In this document: positions 45,601 to 55,348 of the stretch, piece after piece
Numbering within the stretch: the stretch's first letter is position 1
Layout: every line of letters begins with the position of its first letter
Source: Macrocystis pyrifera
Taxonomy: Eukaryota; Sar; Phaeophyceae; Laminariales; Laminariaceae
Assembly (NCBI GenBank): GCA_031763025.1
Contig: JASSKH010000027.1
Location: forward strand, 10,200,055 to 10,264,054
DNA: 64,000 nucleotides
Reading direction: 5' to 3'
Made by a program: the position numbers and the translations under genes
Notes under the pieces: model-generated
Database searches by the model: none
Told to the model about the DNA's origin: nothing
Seen by the model: the letters and a program-made list of their open reading frames with translations, nothing else

Positions 45601-48600
45601 ACAAATAGGATTTGTTTAAGACAGTTGTTGTTGCTTTAGACCCGGAAAGCGAACAAATCGGCCGTACGCTTCTCGGCCTACCCACCATCCCAGAGGTACC
45701 CGAAGAAGAAGGCTCCCCCAACGATGCCATTAAAAATCTTGAGGACTACGCCATTTCCAACAATTTCAACAAACAAATCGAAAGCACAAATTATTCACAG
45801 TTGGGAAACATCCATGAAACGGTTTACCAGGGGTGTTCTGCGTCATTTGCCGGTATAGGGCTAAGCTACCACAGAAAACACCATATATCGGCAGCCCTCA
45901 TGGGCCAAAGCACCGCTGTACCGTGATCTGGCCACAAACCCCAAGGTACACCGGCTCTTATGTACCGGCCAAAGGCATAAGACACATCTCCGGTATAAAT
46001 AAACCGGCGTCCCCGGTGGCTTGGTAGGTGGTCCGCGTGCCTGTCAAGATCAGTTTCGTGGGTTCAAGTCTCACCGAGTGCATGCTCACAGGGACTTTTT
46101 CTTGCATAAAAAATTGATAAGCGGAAAGCGCGAAAGCGTGAGTTGGCTATATTCGATGAAAATCGAAGAGCAGTGGGAATGCTGAACCCTATGCCCGACA
46201 AAAAATAAAGGCACGTACCGGGGGGGAGAAGGGACGACACCTGTGACCACGGCTTGTCCAGAAGATCGTCGAGGGTAAAACCTCCTACGAGTGGGCTGGA
46301 AAGTAAAAGTGATGAAAAAAAATAAATAAATAAAAAAATAAAAAAAAAAATACGGTCTCCTAGCGGGGCGACCCTTTGTTTCCCGCCCCCCCTTTTTTTG
46401 CTGTATGCATTCTACATTAGGCTGGAATAGGCCGAAACATCCTCTCCCGCCTACTTGATCGGTACTATTACGGGGAACCACTGTAAATAGGACCTACGGC
46501 ACACACAAAAATCGATGCATTTCGCTATTTTTACCGACAATATTTGGTCCTATTTACTATGCCCCCCCGTAATAAAAAAAACAGAACAAAAGTATTGATT
46601 TTGGCTGGCTTGAATAGGGTGGTTTTGTGTTTCCTGAGATAACCAGCCTCTGTCGTCAAGGGACCACCACACGAGCGAGGGAATGTTGCCCCCCGTGCGA
46701 AGTATGATACTTGAGCTTGAAGCCATGAGCTAGTGAACTGGAGCTGCTTGGCTCAAGGGCGATGCATGGCAAGCAGGTTAAAACATCAACCTCGCACGAA
46801 TAAAACACCCCCAAAATGTATAATTCAAAGCAAATTGCCAAGGCTTATCACGGTAATTTCGGCGGGACGGTAACGGCGGTAACGGCGGGACGGGACGGTA
46901 AAACCGCCGTCAAAATGGTCCCGCCGTCCCGTCCCGCCGACAAAATCCCTGACCGTCGTCACTTACCGTCCCGTCCCGCCTATAAAATCTCTCCCGTTGG
47001 AAATTACCGTCCCGTCCCGCCGATAAAATCTCTCCCGTAGGAAATTACCGTCCCGTCCCGCCGTGACACCGAACAATTACCGTCCCGTCCCGCCGTGGCA
47101 CCGAAAAATTACCGTCCCGTCCCGCCGTGACACCGACAGATTCCCGTCGCGTCCCGCCGTGACACCGAAAAATTACCGTCCCGTCCCGCCGATAAAATCT
47201 CTCCCGTAGGAAATTATCGTTCCGTCCCGTCGTGGCACCGCTTCCGGCGGACATAACTTGCCTCTTCCCCTACAAGAAACATTCGTGGTCGTCTGTTCCC
47301 ATCCATTTCCACCACGAATTACGAAATTAATCAAGAAATTTCGAATTGTACCAAGCTTCGATATTAATTCCTATATAAATACGTCGTACATGTGTCATCA
47401 TAAATTGTGCACAACTCCCATCTATAAATGAAATACGTATAGAATAGTAGTAGGCGTATTACCCAGCTTGCAAAATTGGGTATCAACTATTCAATTCTTA
47501 ATCAGTCGAACTCACAGATAGATGACGTATTTTCATCGTCTTGCTTATTGTATAATACCTGGTCTCGTCAGTGGTATGAAATTGCTGGGCACTACATTTA
47601 CTTACGCTAAAAAAAGCTGTGCTGATAGTGTTGATCAGCAGCTGGTTGATGATTTGTTTTTGTATACTTTCAAAAATGAAGGTAAGTACGTACAAATATG
47701 ACCATTTACGAAAAAAAAAAAAATGAAAATTACTACCAAGTACTGGTAGTAAGTGTATACCTGGCGTTGTTTTTTCTCTTTTTTTTTTCAAAGAATCTTC
47801 GTACTTGATATTTCCACTCGCAACTGGAGTATCATAACACAACACCTGCCACAGGCTCGCCACCACGCACAAACAGCAGAGACCACTCAACTTACGATCA
47901 CACCAGTACTGGTGTGGCCCAGAAAGATTTCAGGAGACATGCCATCAAGCGGGACGCAAAATGTGCGCTGTCAAGGATGTAGGGCCGAGTGTTAACCATT
48001 GAAACCTAGTAGTTTGGTGTCAGTCAAAGCATGTCAATATCAATACAAAGATGCTGTCTGTCGAGGGGTGAAAGTGCTGTCTCCTAACATATTTGGTGTG
48101 ACCGGCACGGACGCCATGGATGCCTATCTCACGGGCGGGATCGATCGACCAGCAGCGGCACTAGAATCACCACCGCTGCCTCCACCACCTCCACCTCCAC
48201 AACCACCAGTAACACAGCGCAAGCACAACCATCTGTCAGAACAGCCAACATGAGCTGGCAACGCAACAACAGTGCTTGGGGCAGGGGTAGAAGAAATCAG
48301 AAGACGTCGTCCGTGTAGTGTAGTGGCAGCACTTCTCGGGGGCTCGGGCTGCGCGGGTCGAGAAGAAAAACGTTTGCGTCGGGACGGCTCCCTTCGCGGA
48401 ACCAGCAGTGTGCGGGATTTTTCACGTACAACCGCGCCGACCGTACGGCGGGGAAGAAAAAATACATATTTACCGTCCCGCTCCGCCGAAGAAAAAAAAG
48501 AAAATTACCGTCCCGTCCCGCCGTGGGAAAAAATAATTACCGTCCCGTCCCGCCGAGGGAAAAAAAATTTACCGTCCGTCCCGCCGAGCAAAAAAAAAAT

Positions 48601-51280
48601 TACCGTCTCGTCCCGCCGAGGAAAAAAATATTTACCGTCCCGTCCCGCTGAAGGGAAAAATATTTACCGTCCAGTCCCGTCCAGTAATTTGGCATCCGCT
48701 GTCCCGTCCCGCCAACTTTTTATGTCCTCATTTTACCGTCCCGTTTTCATGTTTTTTCCCGCCAAACGAGTCAAACCTGTCCCGTCCCGTCCCGTCACGA
48801 TTCTCAGTCACTGTGATAAGCCTTGCAAATTGCCTGCTGAAAAACACGCTTGTCGGCCGCGGATGTCTCGTCCACAAGCCACAACAGCGACCATCAGCCG
48901 CGTGTTCGAGCTTCGACCTCCATGTGGTGTGTGAGAGGAGTACTACGCTCAAGAAATCTTCCGTCGGCGGGCAGACATGATGGAATCGCTGGTGGCTTGG
49001 TGTGTGGCTGTTCTGGCCATGCAACAACAACAACCACCGGTCACCTAAACCGTCTCATTGCTTGCGACGAGACGCCTGCAGCTACTATAGACAAGTGAAT
49101 TAAGTGATTGATCGGCTGGTGTCATGATGCAGCAACAGACATACATATATATATAATTATATATTTGTCACATGGCGGTCATACCTGAAACGTGTGGTGT
49201 GTGCCGCGGTGTCCGATGAGCTCGCTCGTGACATTGGCTGGAGTCTACGTACAAATTGACCATTTTTTGCTCAATCTACGTGGAGTCGTAGAAACAGCGA
49301 ACAAAGGCCTCTTCGTACGGAAACCCGTGACTCGATTTTCAGCATGAAATATCCAAAAATGAAACACGCCTCTTGATTACCAGTACAAAAACTCGCCTTG
49401 AGAGTCCCGCTGCCTTAAAAACATGCCGGGATTTCTCGCTCGGAACATTTTCGATTTACGATTTGCTTTCGTTAATTGTATTGTACCCCCAGGGGACAAA
49501 TACTGCTCTGAGTGATACATGTGATATGACCATACGACCATACTGTACCAAAATATCTGGGCCTTGGGGTCAATACTATCATGTGACACTACCTCTGTCC
49601 CGTGACACTACGACTGACTGTACGACGAGTAGTTCCAAGTAGCTTGTCCCGCCCAAATAGGTGCAAGGTCTGAACGTCGGTGTCTTTTGGCCACGATCAG
49701 TACGTTCTCGTATGGGTTTTAACCCAAAATCAGAGATACCTGGTCCATTAAGGACCAAAATCAGGAAAACACTAACAACAAGTAAAAAATGAACGCCAGG
49801 AGCCCTGCCATTGGCCAGCCTCACATCGTACCTGTTTTTGGGTCGTATAACTGGCCAGGTACACCTGGATTTGTCTACCTTGTCTAGCTTTCAATTGTTT
49901 CCGCCGGATTCTCAGCCAATCAGAGAGGCCAAACGTACACTGCTTTTTCTTTTTCTCTGCGTATGCGGTCTCCGGTCCCTCGGTTTCAAATGTTAATGTT
50001 ACCTGGTATGTATAAACTCTATACGTACGTATTTAGGGATACCTACGTACGCTGATTCCACTTTTTCTTCTTTGAGGTGTGCGATGTGCTTGAGTTGATG
50101 TGTTGTGATGTGTACTCTGTTGTTTTCGTATGGTCACAGGAATCATATCACAGCACCGTTGACACAGACGGCAATCCGTCTGCCACACCTCGCGTCGAGG
50201 TGGTCGCAGGTTGGTACGGCAAAATAATTACGTGCCGAGCAGGCGGTTCCTCGAGGATGGTCAAGAGGCCTTAAAGCTCGCAACGGGGGAGGGGGGGGCG
50301 CCAGGATAAATTCTCTTGGCGCGCCCGCTGTGGCGAAACAAACGAAGCCTGATGACCCTCTGCAGATCCAAGTGGACCTTGTGGTACGCTATATACGAAA
50401 GAAAACAAATCAGATCTTGGAGGCCACACGCGCACGTGTAGGCGCAAAAAAAAAAAAGGTTGTGATGGCCAACACACCGCTCGTGGCGTGTGCTTTTTAC
50501 TTGGTTTCAGTATGTCACTTTTTTTGGGCTTAAATGGAACAGGTGTACCTGATTTTGGATGTTTCCCTTCCCACATTTACCGCTGTTATTAATATTCATA
50601 CAGCAGTACCAGTCTGGTACACCCCGGAAGGTACGAGGTACCTATTACCGACAGTCATACGATAATACCATGCTCACAGTGTTGTCCGCTGGAGGGACGG
50701 CGCCGCTGGCGTAGTACGGCGTCTTCGGAATGTGGGCGGGCACCGTTCGCCTCGAGCTGACCACTCCGCATTCCACGGGTGCGCGCGCTATCTCCGGCGG
50801 GAACCAGCTGTTCGCCGAGGAGGGCGTGTGGAGCCCTCGAGACACGCCGCAGGAGTTGGTCCTGGCCATGCTGCCGCTTCCGATGTCTGAGAAGACCCAG
50901 GTTGAGGTTCCGCCGCAATGTTTGCCAGAAGGAGCGCATCCGTTACGGAGCATCGGGATTCTCGCCGCTGGCGCCCACATTTCCCCGGTGGTGGCTTCGA
51001 CGTGCAGCAGCGACAAGGTGTCGCTTCCGCAATTTCGCTGTTGTTGTTGTTGGTGATGGTGATGGTGGTGGTGGTGTTGCTGTCGCTTTTGCGGGTGCTG
51101 CTTCTCAGGCGAGGAGCTAACGTAGTGGTGGTGTAGCTGTTGCTTTTGTTGATTTGCGGGGAGAGAGTCACTGCGCTGGGATGCATTAATATTCAAGGAA
51201 GAGATGATGGGCCTCACGGCGCCCCGGTAGCTTCTCGTATGTCGCATCGCCCCGGCAACGTGGGAACAAGAAGTGAGCAT
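34966..51280 (-). CDS. MAP1: Methionine aminopeptidase type 1, organellar (MAP1D-like), 7 exons
   Basis: Removes the initiator Met from nascent proteins. Exons: 51280-50678, 44811-44620, 41176-41072, 38318-38238, 37410-37301, 36553-36487, 35164-34966. Family signatures occur in order: VPAHIPKTPYYASG, MREACVLARDMLD, PGVTTDAIDAAVHEAI, PSPLNYHGFPK, SVCSSVNEIACHAIPDDRPL, FDVSVFLKGFHGDN, YCGHGVGSSFHMLPFVEHFR, PGMTFTIEPIFTEGS, DGWTVQTRDG, AQFEHVVLITEEGHEVLT. The five metal ligands are Asp294, Asp305, His368, Glu400 and Glu431; His277 is the substrate-side His. The exons total 1357 bases, one more than a multiple of 3, because of an 11-G run before AQFEH; with ten G the protein would be 451 residues. 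The Arg/Ser-rich N-terminus lacking early acidic residues suggests a mitochondrial presequence (inference). Introns of 0.7-5.9 kb are full of transposons. Confidence 0.93.
35198..35222 (+). repeat. Poly-G run (25), poly-C in the aminopeptidase transcript
   Basis: Ends 34 bp upstream (in gene sense) of the exon 7 acceptor. In RNA it is a C25 run followed by CTCCCTCCCGCCTCTCTCTC, so it may act as part of the polypyrimidine tract. Confidence 0.9.
36487..36553 (-). CDS. MAP1: Methionine aminopeptidase exon 6
   Basis: GGGGAAG|G TAC TGC ... AAC AAG|GTGGGG. It completes a Lys codon and encodes YCGHGVGSSFHMLPFVEHFR with the metal His in CGHG. Confidence 0.93.
36605..36975 (+). repeat. Three ~130-bp tandem repeats in an aminopeptidase intron
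   Basis: Blocks GAGCACGATGGGGCGGGTCG at 36629 and GAGCACGATGGGGCGGGCGG at about 36763, and a more diverged third copy near 36890. Each is followed by GACAGGCGGG or GACAGGCAGG. Confidence 0.8.
37238..37272 (+). repeat. (GTC)n run
   Basis: A GTCGTC microsatellite in aminopeptidase intron 5, 30 bp downstream (in gene sense) of the exon 5 donor. Confidence 0.85.
37301..37410 (-). CDS. MAP1: Methionine aminopeptidase exon 5
   Basis: TTTTCTTTCGACGAGCAG|GAG ... CGA AA|GTGAGA, 36 codons plus two bases. EAMMEGVSVCRPGACLTEIG and HAVADRYGFDTIR match the helix and strand before the metal His. Confidence 0.93.
38238..38318 (-). CDS. MAP1: Methionine aminopeptidase exon 4
   Basis: 27 codons, AATGAAG|GGC TTT CAC ... 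ACG CAG|GTATGT. GFHGDNCATVGVGTIDAASQ contains the second metal Asp. Confidence 0.93.
38690..39220 (-). mobile_element. SINE-C, copy 5, full length
   Basis: The most complete copy. In element sense it starts after a poly-C run (plus-strand G-run at 39228-39256) with TATATAT and ATGGGTTGGGTTGGCGTCGG. It contains GCCGCTCACTACGTGAGCTA and TTCATGCGACTCGCCGGACA and ends at GAGTACACCCCCATCCCGCC. Lies in aminopeptidase intron 3. Confidence 0.9.
39228..39256 (+). repeat. Poly-G run at the SINE-C 5' side
   Basis: G-run, broken once by TC near 39231-39232 (GGGGTCGGGG), adjoining the start of SINE-C copy 5. Confidence 0.85.
39489..39805 (+). mobile_element. SINE-C, copy 6, internally deleted
   Basis: Starts after CCCCCCCC with TTATATATAGGTTGGGTTG and ends at GGTAATGAGTACACTCCCCC. 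The middle is replaced by a T13-G27 run (39574-39613), with about 200 bp missing. Opposite orientation to copy 5, 270 bp away, in the same intron. Confidence 0.88.
39574..39613 (+). repeat. T13-G27 double homopolymer
   Basis: Thirteen T directly followed by 27 G, inside SINE-C copy 6. Confidence 0.92.
40763..40867 (+). mobile_element. TA-MITE, copy 7
   Basis: TTACGGGGGACCCTAG ... CTACAGATCCCCGTAA, flanked by TA on both sides, in aminopeptidase intron 3. Its undisturbed centre reads ATATTGTTAGTAAAAATA. Confidence 0.92.
41072..41176 (-). CDS. MAP1: Methionine aminopeptidase exon 3 (GC donor)
   Basis: 35 codons, GAAACAG|TCC ... TTG AAG|GCGAGA. It carries the CHAIP His and the first metal Asp (SFDVSV). 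The exon must end at AAG to join GFHGDN in frame, which makes this a GC-AG intron. Confidence 0.93.
41725..41846 (+). repeat. Two 61-bp direct repeats
   Basis: TTCTCATACATACCAATACG ... GCTGATGCC and TTCTCATACATACAAGCACG ... GCCGATGCC follow each other directly in aminopeptidase intron 2. Confidence 0.85.
42117..43052 (+). repeat. Pair of ~45-bp direct repeats
   Basis: AATAACGGATTCACGTGAAC at 42127 and AATAACGGATTCATGTGAAC at 43012, each followed by GAAAAAAGG[CA]ACACCTTA. The element responsible is not clear. Confidence 0.65.
42915..42995 (+). mobile_element. MITE-B, copy 1
   Basis: CCCTTCAAGGACTGCAGTCC ... CCGGACTGCAGTTCC, an ~80-bp near-palindromic element of the TGCAGTCC family, in aminopeptidase intron 2. 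Confidence 0.75.
44620..44811 (-). CDS. MAP1: Methionine aminopeptidase exon 2
   Basis: 64 codons, GGTCAG|ATA CAC ... CCC AAG|GTACGA, phase 0 at both ends. IHLHTAESLVPMREACVLAR ... GACPSPLNYHGFPK, the N-terminal half of the pita-bread fold. Confidence 0.95.
45612..45926 (+). other. Open frame with protein-like composition in intron 1
   Basis: A 104-codon frame whose first ~75 codons read like a real acidic protein (VVVALDPESEQIGRTLLGLP, TIPEVPEEEGSPNDAIKNLE). Third codon positions are richer in A/T than in the two genes of this window, which would suit a captured or transposon-derived fragment. No acceptor or donor of note, and I recognise no family. It lies on the strand opposite to the aminopeptidase. 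Confidence 0.25.
46004..46350 (+). mobile_element. SINE-A, copy 4
   Basis: CCGGCGTCCCCGGTGGCTTG start, B-box GTGGGTTCAAGTCTCACC, standard body, tail of AAATAAATAA and A10. In aminopeptidase intron 1, antisense to the gene. Confidence 0.92.
46468..46572 (-). mobile_element. TA-MITE, copy 8
   Basis: TTACGGGGAACCACTG ... CTATGCCCCCCCGTAA, TA on both sides. The internal order is reversed (GGACCTACGG first). Confidence 0.9.
46850..47250 (+). repeat. ACCGTCCCGTCCCGCCG minisatellite, array 1
   Basis: About ten units of ATTACCGTCCCGTCCCGCCG separated by TAAAATCTCTCCCGTAGGAA or TGACACCGAAAA spacers, in aminopeptidase intron 1. Confidence 0.92.
48450..48810 (+). repeat. ACCGTCCCGTCCCGCCG minisatellite, array 2
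   Basis: Same core as the array at 46850 but with A-rich spacers (AGGAAAAAAATT). About eight units, decaying to the right. Confidence 0.9.
49700..49880 (-). repeat. Dispersed repeat E, partial copy
   Basis: Contains AAAATCAG...TACCTGG blocks, CAAGTAAAAAATGAACGCCA and GCCAGGTACACCTGGATTTG, which recur at 50145, 60110 and 61110. Confidence 0.6.
50145..50565 (+). repeat. Dispersed repeat E, long copy
   Basis: The block CGCGTCGAGGTGGTCGCAGG, then GTGCCGAGCAGGCGGTTCC, then TCTTGGCGCGCCCGCTGTGG, GTGGCGTGTGCTTTTTACTT and the end GTGTACCTGATTTTGG. Nearly the whole block recurs inverted at 60110-60570. No terminal inverted repeats seen. Confidence 0.8.
50678..51280 (-). CDS. MAP1: Methionine aminopeptidase exon 1
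   Basis: 201 codons from the ATG at 51280-51278, which has an in-frame TAG seven codons upstream, to ACT|GTGAGC. Starts MLTSCSHVAGAMRHTRSYRG. It then has a His/Gln-rich low-complexity run near residues 65-85 and ends with the family's entry segment RRTVPAHIPKTPYYASGAVP. This leader is much longer than in plant or animal MAP1D, so part of it could be mis-called, for example an undetected intron. Confidence 0.8.
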
Positions 51281-51321
51281 TTTGTTGTCTACCGCCGTCT
51301 ACGTCGAGAGGGTCTACATCA

Positions 51322-51828
51322 ATGGGAATCAATGACAGGTACATCGCATCTACGGTGGACGTTCGCGCAAAGGTGTTCCACAACATGAACTGCATGTTTA
51401 TGCGGGACAACTTTGATGTTTGTTATAGACTTTTACCCCTGGTTCGTTTCTTCTTCTTCTCCTGCAGTGTGTTTTGGTCGGAGCCTCATCTGTGTACGTC
51501 GCCCCTCGCAGAGGTGCCAGAGGGGGGTTTATACTGCAGCAATACGCCGATAAAGCCCTGCAGCATGAAACGTGGGTCACTACGACGCTCGCTGTCCCTG
51601 CGAGTCGGAACGGGCAACAAAAACGCCGATCAATCGCAAGCCTCCGCCGCTGCCCCGAACAACAACCCCCAGACGACCACCACGAGGCAATCGACTGCGG
51701 GATGGAGATACGACCGAGAACTGACAGCGAGGGGCGGAATCCACGTCAATTTTGGGGCTGATTTAAACAGGTGTGTCGCAGCAAGCAGCAATCAGTGCTC
51801 ACAGCAGTGGTCAGGGTTTCACGTGTAG
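51322..51828 (+). other. Divergent 168-codon open frame next to the aminopeptidase start
   Basis: Begins 41 bp from the aminopeptidase ATG on the other strand (MGINDRYIASTVDVRAKVFH). It contains an internal acceptor-like TTCTTCTTCTCCTGCAG at about 51467 and a donor-like AAACAG|GTGTGT at 51770. A second frame is also open for 95 codons after the acceptor. I recognise no domain. It could be a divergently transcribed gene or just 5' sequence. Confidence 0.3.
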
Positions 51829-52517
51829 GGTCCGGTCGCAAGAGTTGGAAGTTGTCGAAGGGGCTTTTCGGATTGGAATCAAACGGCCCTTCCTTCCTTC
51901 CTTCCTTCTCCAATCTCTATACAGCTCGCTCGCTGGCGTAACGTTCCGACGTTCCTCGCGACAACAGCAGTAGCAGCAGCAGCAACAACAACAGCAGCAG
52001 TCTATAGCTCCCGAGATATTATTCGGTGGGCCTGTACTAAACAGCTTATGCTTACTCCACACGTGTACCGTGTACCCGACCCTGACGAATTCGATGCGCG
52101 ATCGGCAAGCAAGCGCGTTCGGTTCTTTCTGCGTTTCTACTTTTCGAGGTCGTATTTCGCAAGGCGAATAATCATCGTTTGCTGGCTGTGCACTTGTGCG
52201 GATCATACATGGTGCAACACATGCCACGAAAAAATCACGAAGAAACGCTTCGCCCCCAAGGAGTAGGTGGAGAAATGGTGTTGGGGTGGTTGGGGTTGGG
52301 GGCCGTACGGCAACAACAACACGGCACGTCTGCTCGTGGGCTGGTTAGTTGATGGCGGAGGTCACCCCCCTAAAGCAGTGGCGGGGGAGGACATCTTGCC
52401 ACGACACACAACAAGCCCGGCCTGTTATACATAAACCTGGTACTACTTTTTTCTTCTATTTTTTACAACAACAGCAGTCCGTACGTCAGTACCGGTCTTT
52501 CCATCGATCCTCGGCAG

Positions 52518-52690
52518 CCATGTCCGTGCTGATTCTTCACCCGACAAAGTACCCGGTATGTACTCGTATGCATTGAATTTAAGCAGTATATCAGGTATCT
52601 CGTATTCAATAGGGAGATACGCGCAGCAGCATGTACCTGGTAACAAGTTATGTGGTCACAAACTACGAGACAAGACGAGAGACGGAGATG
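52518..52690 (+). repeat. Dispersed repeat R, copy 2 (interrupted)
   Basis: CATGTCCGTGCTGATTCTTC, then ~120 bp of unrelated sequence, then TATGTGGTCACAAACTACGA and GACGGAGATG. Confidence 0.65.
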
Positions 52691-53211
52691 GTCGCGATAG
52701 TAACGAAATGAACTGGTATTATATGAGGGGAATAGACAATGCAAATGTCAACGTGAAAAAAAAACAGGAACACGGAACGTACACAAGCCTAAGATGCACG
52801 TACCAAAATCAATATTACATCAATGTGAAAACAACAACAATACGATCAATATGCAGTGAAAAGCCATGATGAACGAGTGCAATTCATACTCGCTGTAGTA
52901 CGTAGATTCATACCTGGCTGGTACTTTACGATCGTGTTGTATCGCTTATCGCTTGTCATACATTGTCGTACCAGGTATCATCGTGGTCGGCGTGACATGC
53001 CGTAGTCACCGCAGTCATAACTGCGCGCTGCCACTATCGTTGTTGTGGCGGATCATCGGACACCAATATATGATAGTGGAACCATCTACGGTACGACTCT
53101 TGTTACACCAGAGCTCATATAGATTCCATCGATACAGCATTATTACGAACGGGGGGCGATATGAAACACACAAGCTATAAACCAAACACACCCCCTCGGA
53201 CGATTTCGACA

Positions 53212-53365
53212 GGTGGGTTTGTTGGCAACGGGGAGGGCGTACCGAATACGACGAGCGATGCCTGTACGAAACCTTCTCGGCGAAATATTTCGAAGCCACC
53301 ATTTTCGTTGTGTGTGTGCCCCCCATGTTTTGGAGGAAACCGGGTCTGAAATTCTTCCCAGCGGG
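53212..53365 (+). repeat. Diverged dispersed repeat
   Basis: CGAAGCCACCATTTTCGTTG ... GGAAACCGGGTCTGAAATTC matches, with divergence, AAAGCCACCATGTTCGTTTG ... at about 56150-56240. Confidence 0.5.
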
Positions 53366-54118
53366 TGTGTTTGCGTGCTACTGTTTGTACCTGGTATACG
53401 GATACTACTGCTGTATGCACTCGACTCCCAAACCGTACGAGTATACGTACCTGGTATCCGTTGTGTATCTTATCAACGGTATGTATTAGATATCCCCCTG
53501 GATATGGTATCCCCTTATGTTCGCTAATTCAAACCACATTTGATCATGGTTACGACTCGTAATACAAGTATTATAGTACTATTAATATGCGCTTGTATAA
53601 TACTTGTACATGGTCTATTGTTAATAATAGTCTTGCGTCTGCATGTGCTTACCTCTTGTACTTTGTACCTGGTAATAGTAAAATCCTGTCTGTAAATGTA
53701 AAGACCATGTGGATACAAGTATTCATATTAATATCAAACGTTCCTCACGTTTCCGGACAGCCAGCTCATCTTGTACTTGATACCAGGTATTAATTACAGG
53801 GATGGCAGTTACATATAGCCGGTGAACTTCCGGTAACACATGTCAGCGGTACGTAGGCAACCTAAAAATCTCAGGTAGCGTTTTGTATCCCCTATACCCG
53901 GGTAAAAAACGCCTACCTGGTACATACATACAAGTATTGGAATCCCTGATTTTTTCAATCCACAGCAGCAACACGAACGAATGCAGCGCACTGACTATTG
54001 TGGACGGAGCACGGGGCCATGTTGACGTTACTCCACGATTTTACGAGGCGTACAGTACGAGCCATATTGATTTGGCTTTTTTCTAACGCAGTGACCCAAT
54101 AACTGCGCCTTATCCTTA

Positions 54119-54732
54119 GGCCGTTTCCTATGCGGTTCGATTTCAAATCGAAAAATGGCATGCTCTCTAAATTCAAGATATTATCCACGACAGCAAACAG
54201 CAGCGCAACAATCGATGAGGTGGATGGTGATACAGCTGTATAGCGACATTGCTTCGCGCCCGACGCGCGGACGGCGCGTCCCTCCGTGGCCAGACTAGAG
54301 TCGGCTGGCGCGGGCTCGGGCCTAGAGACCAAGAGAAGAGCACTCGGCACGCGCCTCTCCGTGGATACGTACTCGTAGACTACACCGCAGCTGTACAGCA
54401 GCAGCAGCAGCAGTCAAGTCACAAAATCAAACACAAAATACCAAGACAGGTTTACTCTAGCGCACTCGCCACATCTCTTCGCCACCAGACTAGAGGCAGT
54501 CAGCGTGGGCTCGGACGCTTGGGTCCTACGGGCAGGGAAGCGCACGCGTCTCTTCGCGGCGCCAAATCTCAAAAACAGCAGTTGGTCTCGGCGTTTGCTC
54601 GAATCTCTACACGCACAATATAAATCTGATTTTTCCGCATAGGAAGACCCTTTCGATTTGCCAAGTTCATATCTGACAATGCCATCGGGTCAAAATCTGA
54701 AGCTCAAAAATCGAACCGCATAGGAAACGGCC
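54119..54732. mobile_element. Harbinger-like non-autonomous DNA transposon, 614 bp
   Basis: Ends GGCCGTTTCCTATGCGGTTC and GAACCGCATAGGAAACGGCC are perfect inverted repeats and extend further (CGATTT/AAATCG). TTA lies on both sides (54116-54118 and 54733-54735). The interior has a (CAG)n run and Arg-rich open frames but no transposase. Confidence 0.9.
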
Positions 54733-54927
54733 TTACCCAGCTGTACAGCATCCAATACCTGGTATAAAATACCACCTGGTAAGTGCAACATACTCTCCTC
54801 CTGTACTTCGTAACAATAGTGCAGTACTACTGCTTGTAAACTGTACAGCCGTACTGTTCAAGTACCAACCAGTAAAAAGTCCGGTACGAAAAAACAAACA
54901 AAATAAATAAGCGCATTTCTTTTGTTT

Positions 54928-55134
54928 TCAAGGCGTTTTCACCCGGGCGATGGTCCTTACAGGTATAGGTATCAATCCCCCGGGGGATGTTTTCAATTCC
55001 CCGTTCTTGAGGTAACTTGCGGTAGGCAACATGGTTTTCTGGTTTTGGCATGTGACCGGTAGGGTAACCTGCTCAACCAGGTAACTGCCATCCCTGACAA
55101 AGAGCGTTTTCACCGCGCTGCCGCCGACCATCAT
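54928..55134 (-). other. Possible exon or gene fragment
   Basis: A frame starting MMVGGSAVKTLFVRDGSYLV with GC-rich third positions at its start and a donor-like GAGCAG|GTTACC near 55072. No partner exon and no recognised family. Confidence 0.2.
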
Positions 55135-55293
55135 GTACTCAGGCGTACCCGGTATTCAACTTGTTGCTGAGTGTACATGCCTACATACATGAGTACCCAC
55201 CATATTAAATGCAGCAGTATTATTTTTTAATATAATAGTAGTACTGCTGTTGTAGCAGAAGTACTCGTATATCAGAACCATTCATGTTTACCC

Positions 55294-55348
55294 TTTTAGC
55301 ACTGCAGTCCCGTTTTGGGGACTTCTAAGTAGTTTGTCCCCAACACGG
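55294..55348 (+). mobile_element. MITE-B fragment
   Basis: CCTTTTAGCACTGCAGTCCC ... AGTAGTTTGTCCCC. The right end is missing. Confidence 0.6.

Larger units (their letters stand above)
51829..54118. other. Gene-free stretch rich in TACCTGGTA words
   Basis: A CAG/CAA run at 51962-51999, repeat R at 52518-52690, and a high density of TACCTGGTA/TACCAGGTA (about 52434, 52634, 52972, 53389, 53449, 53665, 53782, 53915). No supported gene. Confidence 0.55.

Noticed and set aside
51811..52227. Poly-Cys minus-strand frame
   Set aside because: Poly-Cys comes from a CAG/CAA repeat read in an irrelevant frame.
54249..54623. Arg-rich 124-codon frame as a transposase
   Set aside because: It lies inside a Harbinger-like element but shows no DDE or Myb-like motifs and includes a (CAG)n run.
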